The notes under the pieces: generated by a model
The model's input: the letters and a program-made list of their open reading frames with translations, nothing else
What the model was told of the DNA's origin: nothing
Database searches by the model: none
DNA from: Candidatus Thioglobus vulcanius
GTDB lineage: Bacteria; Pseudomonadota; Gammaproteobacteria; PS1; Pseudothioglobaceae
Assembly: GCA_910595855.1 (NCBI GenBank)
Contig: CAJVCJ010000032.1
Span: 1-17,990, forward strand
Reading direction: 5' to 3'
Length of the DNA stretch: 17,990 bases
Program-made: the position numbers and the translations under genes
Shown here: one piece after another, positions 1 through 6,854 of the stretch
Numbering within the stretch: position 1 is the stretch's first letter
Layout of the letters: each line of letters opens with the position of its first letter

Positions 1-323
1 TCATCTCTAGCATCACTCATTTGTGTGATCTCATTGTCCAGTACGTGAGTTTTGCTAGCGACTAATGATAATTTTTGTTCAGATATTTTAAGTGCTGAAC
101 GCGTCTTGATTAACTGATTGTTTAAATCTTCTAACGCTGAAACATTCGATTCTTTTTTATCTTTCTGACCATCACCTGCCAGAGCTGATAATTTTAGATT
201 GTATTCTTGGGTGATTTCGCTAACATCTTGCTCAAGCTCAACGACTTTATTGTTGTAAAAAGTATAGGCTGCAATTAATGCAAATGCTAAAACAATGGTG
301 CTAAATAGTGATTTGTTTTCCAT
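1..323 (-). CDS. Partial gene: N-terminus of a membrane-anchored coiled-coil protein
   Basis: Reading the minus strand from the ATG at 323-321 gives about 107 uninterrupted codons that run off the left edge, so only the N-terminus is visible. It begins MENKSLFSTIVLAFALIAAY. Residues about 6-24 form one hydrophobic membrane segment or uncleaved signal anchor. From about residue 27 on it is rich in Glu, Gln, Lys, Leu and Ser with heptad-like spacing (VVELEQDVSEI, then LEDLNNQLIKTRSALKISEQ), which suggests a coiled coil in the periplasm. Two short charged stretches (DGQKDKKES, about 51-59) may break the helix. I do not recognise the family and cannot see the C-terminal domain. It lies downstream of hemB on the same strand, 91 bp away, and may have its own promoter. 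Confidence 0.7.
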   Translation of the reverse strand, partial: MENKSLFSTIVLAFALIAAYTFYNNKVVELEQDVSEITQEYNLKLSALAGDGQKDKKESNVSALEDLNNQLIKTRSALKISEQKLSLVASKTHVLDNEITQMSDARD

Positions 324-360
324 GATAAGTTTTCAAATTATTGGCTGATTATAAGTGTCA

Positions 361-389
361 ATTATACGCTAAATTTATAACTATATAAG
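361..389 (-). promoter_or_regulatory. Possible sigma70 promoter for the partial coiled-coil gene
   Basis: On the minus strand a perfect -10 TATAAT (plus positions 361-366) lies about 38 bases upstream of the ATG at 323. The hexamer 17 bases further upstream is CTTATA (384-389), a weak -35. The surrounding hemB-to-gene gap is so AT-rich that -10-like matches are expected by chance. Confidence 0.35.
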
Positions 390-414
390 AATATTATTAT
401 ATTTTAATATAACC

Positions 415-1401
415 TTATTTCAACCACTTAGCGGCCTGTTTGGCATAATAAGTAAGAATGGCATCACTGCCAGCACGCTTAAAGCAAAGTAATGTTTCTA
501 ACACCACTTTTTTCTCATCAATCCAGCCATTTTGGCTAGCTGCTTTAATTTGTGCATATTCACCACTAACGTGATAAGCGAATGTTGGCATGCCAAAGGT
601 TTGCTTAATGCGATAAACAATATCTAAATAAGCTAGACCAGGTTTAATCATTACCATATCTGCACCTTCATCAATGTCTAGGCTAACTTCACGAATGGCT
701 TCATCAGAGTTGGCTGGATCCATTTGATAAGTTTCTTTACTTGAGGTGCCTAAATTAGCAGCCGAACCAACTGCATCCCTAAACGGACCGTAATAACTAG
801 AGGCGTATTTGGCGGCGTAAGCTAGGATATTGGTATGAATAAAGCCATCTTCTTCTAGTGCTTCACGAATAGCGCCAATGCGACCATCCATCATATCTGA
901 TGGGGCGACAATATCACTGCCTGCTTGAGCGTGAGAAAGTGCTTGCTTAACCAGCACCTCAATGGTCTCGTCATTCATAACGTAACCTTCATCATTGATT
1001 AAGCCATCTTGTCCATGAGTGGTGAATGGATCAAGTGCAACATCGGTAATCACTGCTAATTCTGGAGAGTTTTGTTTAAGTGCACGTACAGCACGCTGAG
1101 CTAAGCCATCTTCATTAAAGGCCTCTTCAGCGGTTAATGATTTTTTCTCTTCTGGCACAACGGGAAATAAAGCCACTGCACGAATGCCCAAATCAACCAG
1201 TTCTTTTGCTTCAATGATTAGTTGATCAATGCTTAAGCGTTCGATATCAGGCATTGATTCAATGGTTTCGCGCTTATTATTGCCTTCAACAACAAAGATA
1301 GGAAAAATTAAATCATCAGTTGTTAGTGTGTTTTCACGCATTAATTCACGGGTATACGCGTGTTTTCTCATACGACGTGGTCTATGGGTTAAAATTGCCA
1401 T
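415..1401 (-). CDS. hemB: Delta-aminolevulinic acid dehydratase (porphobilinogen synthase)
   Basis: Condenses two 5-aminolevulinate molecules to porphobilinogen, the common tetrapyrrole precursor, in the cytoplasm. The 328-residue length is normal. The two Schiff-base lysines are present: K198 in AAKYASSYYGP and K253 in MIKPGLAYLD. The metal region, about residues 120-133 (DVALDPFTTHGQDG), has Asp/Ala where zinc-type enzymes have the three-cysteine cluster, so this is the magnesium-dependent class known from Pseudomonas. The N-terminal RPRRMRKHAYTRELMREN is also typical. The start at 1401 is supported by this N-terminal fit. It is divergent from thiC with 41 bp between the start codons. Upstream on the minus strand there is a TATAAT. 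Function is not in doubt. Confidence 0.97.
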   Translation of the reverse strand: MAILTHRPRRMRKHAYTRELMRENTLTTDDLIFPIFVVEGNNKRETIESMPDIERLSIDQLIIEAKELVDLGIRAVALFPVVPEEKKSLTAEEAFNEDGLAQRAVRALKQNSPELAVITDVALDPFTTHGQDGLINDEGYVMNDETIEVLVKQALSHAQAGSDIVAPSDMMDGRIGAIREALEEDGFIHTNILAYAAKYASSYYGPFRDAVGSAANLGTSSKETYQMDPANSDEAIREVSLDIDEGADMVMIKPGLAYLDIVYRIKQTFGMPTFAYHVSGEYAQIKAASQNGWIDEKKVVLETLLCFKRAGSDAILTYYAKQAAKWLK

Positions 1402-1431
1402 CTTAAAAATATTATTAAGTTAATTTACCGG

Positions 1432-1460
1432 ATTATACAACAATGAGTCAAACAAGCGAA
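1432..1460 (-). promoter_or_regulatory. Probable hemB promoter
   Basis: On the minus strand, TATAAT (plus 1432-1437) lies 30 bases upstream of the hemB ATG. The hexamer 17 bases further upstream is TTCGCT (plus 1455-1460), a partial match to the -35 consensus. The -35 therefore lies inside the first codons of thiC, so transcription of the two divergent genes must interact here. Confidence 0.45.
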
Positions 1461-3314
1461 ACCTTAACAAGTATGTCGAGCGTCAAAGAGGCGTTTATCC
1501 AACCTTTTCCTAATTCTAACAAGATTTATGTTGAGGGATCACGCGCTGATATACAGGTGCCAATGCGTGAAATTACATTAACGGATACCATTGGCGAGTT
1601 GGCTGAAAAAAATGATCCAATTCATGTGTACGATACTTCGGGTGTTTATACTGATCCTGAAGTTACAATTGATTTGCGTAAAGGTTTATCCAATATCCGT
1701 GAAAACTGGATTAATGAACGTGCAGATACTGAAATGCTTGAAGGTATGAGTTCTGATTTTTCTAATGAGCGACTTGACAATGCGAAACTTGACGAATTAC
1801 GTTTTGAATTTTTAAAGACACCAAGACGTGCAAAAGACGGCAAAAATGTCACTCAAATGCACTACGCTAGACAAGGCATTATCACCCCAGAAATGGAATA
1901 CATCGCCATTCGTGAAAATTGTAAATGGCAAGATTACAAAGACCAAATCGGCCAGCATAAAGGTGAGAGTTTTGGTGCTGAAATTCCCGATGAAATTACT
2001 GCTGAATTTGTTCGTAGTGAAGTTGCACGTGGGCGCGCAGTAATTCCAGTCAATATTAACCATCCTGAAACCGAGCCGATGATTATTGGTCGTAATTTCA
2101 TGGTAAAAATTAATGGCAACATTGGTAACTCAGCACTTGGTTCAAGCATCGAAGAAGAAGTTGACAAGATGGTTTGGGGTATACGCTGGGGTGCTGACAC
2201 GATTATGGACCTTTCAACGGGTAAAAATATTCACGAAACGCGTGAATGGATTATTCGAAACTCACCAGTTCCAATTGGCACTGTACCAATTTATCAAGCA
2301 CTAGAAAAGGTCAATGGTGTTGCTGAAGACTTAACTTGGGAAGTATTTAGAGATACCTTAATTGAGCAAGCTGAACAGGGTGTTGATTATTTCACTATTC
2401 ATGCAGGCGTGCGTTTAAAGCATGTGCCGCTCACTATTGATCGTATTACTGGCATTGTTTCTCGCGGTGGCTCAATTATGGCTAAGTGGTGTTTAGCGCA
2501 TCATACAGAGAGTTTCATTTATACGCATTTTGAAGATATCTGTAAAATCATGAAGCAATATGATATTACCTTCTCATTAGGTGATGGTCTGCGTCCTGGT
2601 TGTATTGCTGATGCCAATGATGCGGCACAATTTGGCGAGTTAGAGACGCTAGGTGAGCTTACTAAGATTGCCTGGAAGCACGACGTACAAACATTTATCG
2701 AAGGCCCTGGTCACGTACCAATGCAGATGATTAAAGAAAACATGGATAAGCAGCTTGAAGAATGTGGCGAGGCGCCATTCTACACGTTAGGTCCGTTAAC
2801 AACAGATATCGCTCCAGGTTATGATCACATTACCTCAGCGATTGGTGCAGCACAAATCGGCTGGTATGGTTGTGCGATGCTTTGTTACGTTACCCCAAAA
2901 GAACATTTAGGCCTACCGAATCAAGATGATGTTAAAGAAGGTATTATTGCTTACAAGATTGCCGCTCACGCTGCCGATTTGGCTAAAGGTCATCCAGGCG
3001 CACAGATTCGTGACAATGCATTAAGTAAAGCTCGTTTTGAGTTTAGATGGGAGGATCAATTTAATCTTGGATTAGACCCAGATACAGCGCGTAAATATCA
3101 TGATGAAACTATGCCAAAGCAGGCAGCAAAGACCTCGCATTTTTGTTCAATGTGTGGCCCTAAGTTCTGTTCAATGAAAATCACCCAAGAGATAAAAACC
3201 ATGGATGAAGAAGAGCTTGCTAAGATTGATGCTGTTGTTCAGCTTCAAATGGATCAAAAATCAGCTGAATTTTTAGCCAATGATAGTGAAATTTATCTAA
3301 AAAACAATAGCTAG
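1443..3314 (+). CDS. thiC: Phosphomethylpyrimidine synthase ThiC
   Basis: Radical-SAM enzyme that rearranges aminoimidazole ribotide to hydroxymethylpyrimidine phosphate, the pyrimidine half of thiamine. At 623 residues it has full length. It aligns by eye with E. coli ThiC through VPMREI, YDTSG, the MHYARQGIITPEME block, AEFVRSEVARGRAVIP, NIGNSALGSSIEEEV and IEGPGHVPMQMI. The C-terminal cluster motif CxxCxxxxC (C568, C571, C576) binds the catalytic 4Fe-4S cluster. The assigned ATG at 1443 has no clear Shine-Dalgarno; an ATG at 1473 (residue 11) is an alternative because the first ten residues are not conserved. Only 41 bp separates it from hemB, with no room for a TPP riboswitch. thiL, which acts later in the pathway, lies at 10844-11770. 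Confidence 0.97.
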   Translation: MSQTSETLTSMSSVKEAFIQPFPNSNKIYVEGSRADIQVPMREITLTDTIGELAEKNDPIHVYDTSGVYTDPEVTIDLRKGLSNIRENWINERADTEMLEGMSSDFSNERLDNAKLDELRFEFLKTPRRAKDGKNVTQMHYARQGIITPEMEYIAIRENCKWQDYKDQIGQHKGESFGAEIPDEITAEFVRSEVARGRAVIPVNINHPETEPMIIGRNFMVKINGNIGNSALGSSIEEEVDKMVWGIRWGADTIMDLSTGKNIHETREWIIRNSPVPIGTVPIYQALEKVNGVAEDLTWEVFRDTLIEQAEQGVDYFTIHAGVRLKHVPLTIDRITGIVSRGGSIMAKWCLAHHTESFIYTHFEDICKIMKQYDITFSLGDGLRPGCIADANDAAQFGELETLGELTKIAWKHDVQTFIEGPGHVPMQMIKENMDKQLEECGEAPFYTLGPLTTDIAPGYDHITSAIGAAQIGWYGCAMLCYVTPKEHLGLPNQDDVKEGIIAYKIAAHAADLAKGHPGAQIRDNALSKARFEFRWEDQFNLGLDPDTARKYHDETMPKQAAKTSHFCSMCGPKFCSMKITQEIKTMDEEELAKIDAVVQLQMDQKSAEFLANDSEIYLKNNS

Positions 3315-3338
3315 CAAACACCGGGTGGACTCTCCTTG

Positions 3339-3572
3339 CTAAAGTAAATGCACCTTTTGCGAAATTTCTATTTTCTTAAATTCTTTTAAGCAACATTGTT
3401 TAGAAGGGTTGAGATTTTCACAGTTGCAGTAGTTGTTTTTGGTCTGAAGTACGACAAAACCCTTTAAAACAGAGCCTTTGTCGGCTTTTAGTGCTTCAAT
3501 ATAGGCGTTTTCACTAATATTGAAGCAATAGCATAGTAATTTTTCGTCAATTTTTGTGTTGCAACAGCCCAT
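3339..3572 (-). CDS. Small Cys-rich CopZ N-terminal/BFD-like (2Fe-2S) protein
   Basis: A 77-residue cytoplasmic protein with eight cysteines: C3, C4, C14, C16, C49, C51, C60 and C61. The CYC pair (14-16) followed by NISENAYIEAL resembles the BFD-like 2Fe-2S fold, and NPSKQCC (55-61) matches the NPSGRCC stretch I recall from the N-terminal domain of Archaeoglobus CopZ, which carries a 2Fe-2S cluster and zinc. The copper-binding HMA domain of CopZ is absent, so this is the stand-alone N-terminal domain type. The start is supported by AAGGAAAA about eight bases before the ATG on the minus strand. It is convergent with thiC (24 bp gap) and divergent from the hydrolase-like gene. Copper delivery, redox partner or metal sensing are all possible; the family call rests on motif memory only. 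Confidence 0.72.
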   Translation of the reverse strand: MGCCNTKIDEKLLCYCFNISENAYIEALKADKGSVLKGFVVLQTKNNYCNCENLNPSKQCCLKEFKKIEISQKVHLL

Positions 3573-3598
3573 TTGGTATTTTCCTTAAAGAAATTTTG

Positions 3599-3616
3599 TA
3601 TAATTAAAGCTATAAT
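3599..3616 (+). promoter_or_regulatory. Possible -10 elements before the hydrolase-like gene
   Basis: Two overlapping-region TATAAT hexamers occur on the plus strand at 3599-3604 and 3611-3616, 43 and 31 bases before the ATG at 3647. No good -35 was found at 16-18 bases from either. The gap is extremely AT-rich, so this is weak support. Confidence 0.3.
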
Positions 3617-3646
3617 TATATTCATTTTATTTATTTATTATATTTT

Positions 3647-4537
3647 ATGAAACACATTTATTCTTTTTTTATTGCACTATTGTTGTCAACTTTTGTAATC
3701 GCAGGTGTACATCCTTCAATGCCTTGGGTAGAGGTTAATTACCCGCAAGATAAAGAAAAAAAATGGTGGGATGATGCCTGGTGGAAAGAGGGTCAACTTC
3801 CCACGCCTCAGAATTATAAAGTTTTCATGGAAGAGGTGACTTATATGGATGAGGATGTTGAAGTTGAGGCGTTTTTGTTTAAACCAGAGAAGCCTGGAAA
3901 GTATCCAGCTGTATTGTTCCAGCATGGTCGTAGAGGCTTGGATAGTTGGACCCTGCCAAGAGTTAAACGCCTAGCGGCACGTGGATTTATTGTATTGGCA
4001 CCCAATATGTTTGGAACTTATATGAAATCCCCATTCCCGATTGAACATGATTATATTTATGATCAGCACGTAGCTAAAGGTATAGACACTTTATTACAAC
4101 GGGACGATATTAAGGGCGATAAAGTTTGTGCAGTATCGCACACACGTGGTGGCTATATGACGCTTAAGGCCTTAGTGACATATAACCAGCAAGATCAGAA
4201 CGTGGCTTGCTACGTTTCTTATTATCCACATTGGCAAGATCCTAATGCCTCTGAAGCAAAACAGATTTATCAATATGCACCCGAGCTTAATGAGCTTAAT
4301 GTGCCTACTTTAGTTTTTGTTGGTGAATATGATCAATACCAAAGAATTCGCCCAATTATGGCCGGTATGGAAGAGTTAAAAGGTAGGGGTGTTGATGCTG
4401 AACTGATTATTTATCCAGGCGTTGGCCGTGGATTTGAATTTAGACCAACACATGTAAGAACTTTTGCTGATGATTTAGCAGCGAAAGATGCCAATCAAAG
4501 AACTGCCGATTTCGTTAGAAAAAATTTAAATCAATAG
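3647..4537 (+). CDS. Exported dienelactone-hydrolase-family protein, probably lacking the catalytic triad
   Basis: A 296-residue alpha/beta-hydrolase-fold protein. Residues 1-20 (MKHIYSFFIALLLSTFVIAG) are a clear signal peptide, so it probably acts in the periplasm. The mature N-terminus is Trp-rich (WWDDAWWKEG, 40-49). The dienelactone-hydrolase features are visible: FLFKPEKPGKYPAVLFQHG (77-94), RLAARGFIVLAPN (108-120), the nucleophile elbow and the YPGxGxGF strand end. The elbow reads S164-H-T166-R-G-G169 where family members have G-x-Cys/Ser-x-G-G, and the catalytic His of YPGxGHGF is R261 (YPGVGRGF). Only the acid (D229 in VGEYDQY) remains. It may therefore be a pseudoenzyme or use other residues, for example S164 or H269. 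Its stop codon touches that of waaA. Substrate and role are unknown. Confidence 0.8.
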   Translation: MKHIYSFFIALLLSTFVIAGVHPSMPWVEVNYPQDKEKKWWDDAWWKEGQLPTPQNYKVFMEEVTYMDEDVEVEAFLFKPEKPGKYPAVLFQHGRRGLDSWTLPRVKRLAARGFIVLAPNMFGTYMKSPFPIEHDYIYDQHVAKGIDTLLQRDDIKGDKVCAVSHTRGGYMTLKALVTYNQQDQNVACYVSYYPHWQDPNASEAKQIYQYAPELNELNVPTLVFVGEYDQYQRIRPIMAGMEELKGRGVDAELIIYPGVGRGFEFRPTHVRTFADDLAAKDANQRTADFVRKNLNQ

Positions 4538-5800
4538 TTATTTTTTTTGGTTTAGCAATAAGTTGATTTGATTGGTTAGATTGTTAACAGCGCCTTGTTT
4601 TGATTTAAAGTACTGATTGGCGTTTTTACCAAGCTGATCAGATTTTTTCTGATCAGTTAATAGCTGGATGATTTCTGTCAACAGCTGATCAGAATTTTGC
4701 ACCTGAATTGCAGCTTGATTATTGAGTAGTTCAGAAGATATTTCGGCAAAATTAAACACGGTTGGACCAAAAATAATAGGCTTTGAAAGTGCTGCTGGTT
4801 CAAGCATATTGTGCCCACCTGTATCATTCAAGCTGCCACCCATAAAAACGATATCGCTAATTTCAAAATAGCTCATCATTTCGCCCATAGAGTCACCTAA
4901 TAGAAATTGGGCGCTCGTGGTTGACTTTACTCTTGATCGACGAGCAATGGTTAAATTAGAATGGTTCACTAATTTTTCCACCTCATTAAAACGCTCCGGG
5001 TGTCTTGGAACAATAATTAAGAGTGCATCGATGTTATCTTGGTACTTTAGAAAACTATCGACAATCTGGCGCTCTTCTCCTTCATGGGTGCTCGCAAACG
5101 TTACTACCAGTCTATCATTTGTAATTTTCTTAAGCGCATTGATAGTTAGTGTGTCAGCTTGGAGGTTTAGGTCAAATTTAATATTACCAGCATTAATTAC
5201 TTTATCCTTTTGCGCACCAAGAAGGATAAAACGATTGGCTGAGTTTTGGTTTTGTGTTGCAATAATGCTTAAATTATTAAGTGTTTCATTAACCAGGTTA
5301 GAGGCAAATTTTTGATATTTTTCAAGTGAGCGTTCAGACATTCTGGCATTGATCAAAATGCTTGGTATATGCTTTTGTTTTAAGGCGTGGATTAAATTAG
5401 GCCATATTTCAGTCTCCATCAAAATACATAAATCAGGTTTTATTTTATTAATGTAGCGTTTAACAATAAAGCCTAAGTCAAATGGAAAATACAAGTGTAG
5501 CACTTCGTTGCTATAGTGTTGTTTTAGTGCATCTGACCCTGTTGGCGTCGTGGTGCTAACCAAGATTCGATGGGCTGGATGTTGTTTAATCAGCGCATCA
5601 ATTAAAGGGATTGATGCTCTAAATTCACCAACTGAGACGCAATGGATCCAGATAATAGGCACCGGTATTTCATTGATAAAGCCTAGTCGTTCAGAGATTC
5701 TTTTGCGATATGCTGGTGCTTTGATTGACTTAATAAATAAGCGCAAAAGCATGACTGGTAAAAGTAGATATCCGATTAGGCTGTATAGGGCTTTATTCAT
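4538..5800 (-). CDS. waaA: 3-deoxy-D-manno-octulosonic acid (Kdo) transferase
   Basis: Transfers Kdo from CMP-Kdo to lipid A precursor at the inner membrane, an essential step of LPS core synthesis. The 420-residue length is typical. An N-terminal membrane anchor spans about residues 5-24. IHCVSVGEFRAS carries the catalytic base E59. Further family blocks are STTTPTGSDAL (82-92), ETEIWPNLI (129-137), INARMSERS (150-158), FASTHEGEE (235-243), VPRHPERF (264-271) and the CMP-Kdo-binding GGSLNDTGGHNMLEPAALSK (321-340). Start chosen because MNKALYSLIGYLLLP gives the expected anchor. It abuts the hydrolase-like gene tail to tail with no gap and is divergent from obgE with 43 bp between starts. The 3' end contains three copies of an 8-bp palindrome. 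Confidence 0.95.
   Translation of the reverse strand: MNKALYSLIGYLLLPVMLLRLFIKSIKAPAYRKRISERLGFINEIPVPIIWIHCVSVGEFRASIPLIDALIKQHPAHRILVSTTTPTGSDALKQHYSNEVLHLYFPFDLGFIVKRYINKIKPDLCILMETEIWPNLIHALKQKHIPSILINARMSERSLEKYQKFASNLVNETLNNLSIIATQNQNSANRFILLGAQKDKVINAGNIKFDLNLQADTLTINALKKITNDRLVVTFASTHEGEERQIVDSFLKYQDNIDALLIIVPRHPERFNEVEKLVNHSNLTIARRSRVKSTTSAQFLLGDSMGEMMSYFEISDIVFMGGSLNDTGGHNMLEPAALSKPIIFGPTVFNFAEISSELLNNQAAIQVQNSDQLLTEIIQLLTDQKKSDQLGKNANQYFKSKQGAVNNLTNQINLLLNQKK
4634..4692. repeat. Three copies of the palindrome CTGATCAG in the waaA 3' end
   Basis: CTGATCAG occurs at 4634-4641, 4649-4656 and 4685-4692, each self-complementary. All three encode the tripeptide Ser/Thr-Asp-Gln region of WaaA on the minus strand (residues 370s and 382-389), so the repetition may simply reflect repeated SDQ codons. 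The first two could form a hairpin with a short A/T-only loop. Confidence 0.5.
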
Positions 5801-5806
5801 TTATGA

Positions 5807-5815
5807 TGGTATAAT
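5807..5815 (+). promoter_or_regulatory. Extended -10 promoter element for obgE and the downstream operon
   Basis: TGGTATAAT (5807-5815) matches the extended -10 consensus TGnTATAAT. The hexamer 17 bases upstream (AGGGCT) is a poor -35, which an extended -10 can tolerate. Transcription would start near 5822, leaving a leader of about 20 bases before the obgE ATG. It lies in the 43-bp divergent gap with waaA. Confidence 0.5.
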
Positions 5816-5843
5816 ATTGTTCATTGTATTTTAGCGGTTTTTT

Positions 5844-6854
5844 ATGAAATTTGTAGATTCTGCCAGTATTCGTGTTGAAGCTGGAAAGGGTGGTTCTGGT
5901 TGTTTGGGTTTTCGTCGAGAAAAATATATTCCAGATGGTGGTCCAGATGGTGGTGACGGCGGCGATGGCGGGCACATTTATTTTCGCGGACAAGAGGGTT
6001 TAAATACGCTAAGTGAGTTTCGCTTTAATCGTTTGTATAGGGCTAAAAATGGCCAGCCTGGACAAGGGCAAAATAAACGTGGTAAGTCAGCTGATCATTT
6101 AACCGTTGAGATTCCTCTAGGTACCAAAGTGTTCGATCTAGAAACAGATGAACTAATTGGTGAAATGACCGAACATGAGCAAATTATGTTGGTGGCTAAA
6201 GGTGGTTTTCATGGCTTAGGCAATACTCGCTTTAAATCAAGTATTAACCGTGCACCTAGAAAAACCACACCCGGCTCTTTAGGTGAGGTGCGTGAAATTG
6301 GCCTAGAGATGAGTGTAATGGCTGACATTGGTTTGCTTGGTATGCCAAATGCTGGAAAATCAAGCTTGATTCGTCAAATTTCTAGTGCTCGTCCTAAAGT
6401 GGCAGATTATCCTTTTACAACTCTACATCCTTCTTTGGGCGTGGTGTCTTATTATGATGAACATATTGTCATGGCGGATATTCCCGGATTGATCGAAGAT
6501 GCCAGCGAAGGTGTGGGCTTAGGTTTTGAATTTTTAAAGCACTTATCACGCTCTAAAGCCTTATTACATGTGGTGGATATTTTGCCAGCTGACGCCTCAG
6601 ATCCAGCTAAAAACTTTCTTATTATCGAGAGTGAACTCAGAAAATATGACCCAGAACTAGCTGATAAGCCAAGATTGTTAGCCATTAATAAAATGGATTT
6701 ATTGCCAGAAGATGACCGTGTTGAGATCGTTAAAGCCTTATTAACAGAAATCAATTATCAAGGTGATTTTTATAACATTTCAGCATTGAATGGCTTAGGC
6801 TGTAAAGATTTGGTAGAAGGTCTATTTAAACTGGTTAAAGGTGAAGATGAGTAA
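5844..6854 (+). CDS. obgE: GTPase ObgE/CgtA (50S subunit assembly, stress signalling)
   Basis: Essential GTPase associated with the large ribosomal subunit and with ppGpp responses. Residues 1-158 are the glycine-rich Obg domain (VEAGKGGSGC, GGPDGGDGGDGG). The G domain follows: G1 GMPNAGKSS (166-174), G2 region YPFTTLHPSLG (189-199), G3 DIPG (212-215), G4 NKMD (282-285), G5 SAL (313-315). At 336 residues it is shorter than E. coli ObgE (about 390) because the acidic C-terminal extension is missing, as in many relatives. No Shine-Dalgarno is obvious before the ATG. In many proteobacteria obgE follows rplU-rpmA; here it begins the run instead. Its end overlaps the proB start. Confidence 0.97.
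   Translation: MKFVDSASIRVEAGKGGSGCLGFRREKYIPDGGPDGGDGGDGGHIYFRGQEGLNTLSEFRFNRLYRAKNGQPGQGQNKRGKSADHLTVEIPLGTKVFDLETDELIGEMTEHEQIMLVAKGGFHGLGNTRFKSSINRAPRKTTPGSLGEVREIGLEMSVMADIGLLGMPNAGKSSLIRQISSARPKVADYPFTTLHPSLGVVSYYDEHIVMADIPGLIEDASEGVGLGFEFLKHLSRSKALLHVVDILPADASDPAKNFLIIESELRKYDPELADKPRLLAINKMDLLPEDDRVEIVKALLTEINYQGDFYNISALNGLGCKDLVEGLFKLVKGEDE
6837..6843 (+). promoter_or_regulatory. Ribosome binding site that fixes the proB start
   Basis: AAAGGTG, followed by A, matches the GGAGGTGA anti-Shine-Dalgarno complement and sits correctly spaced for the ATG at 6847. It would overlap the alternative in-frame GTG at 6841, making that start unlikely. Confidence 0.6.

Noticed and set aside
397..412. 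TTATATT/AATATAA inverted repeat downstream of hemB as a terminator
   Set aside because: All A/T with a two-base loop in very AT-rich DNA; no GC stem or T-tract.
1434..1439. TATACA on the plus strand as the thiC -10 element
   Set aside because: It would start transcription at about the thiC ATG, making a leaderless message; the same bases fit the hemB -10 on the other strand better. A real thiC promoter may lie inside hemB.
3312..3341. TAGCAA/TTGCTA inverted repeat between thiC and the CopZ-like gene as a terminator
   Set aside because: Only a six-base AT-rich stem with an 18-base interior and no T-run on either side; not enough to call a terminator.
4917..5315. 132-codon plus-strand frame inside waaA
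   Set aside because: Antisense to a clearly recognised enzyme; no family motifs.
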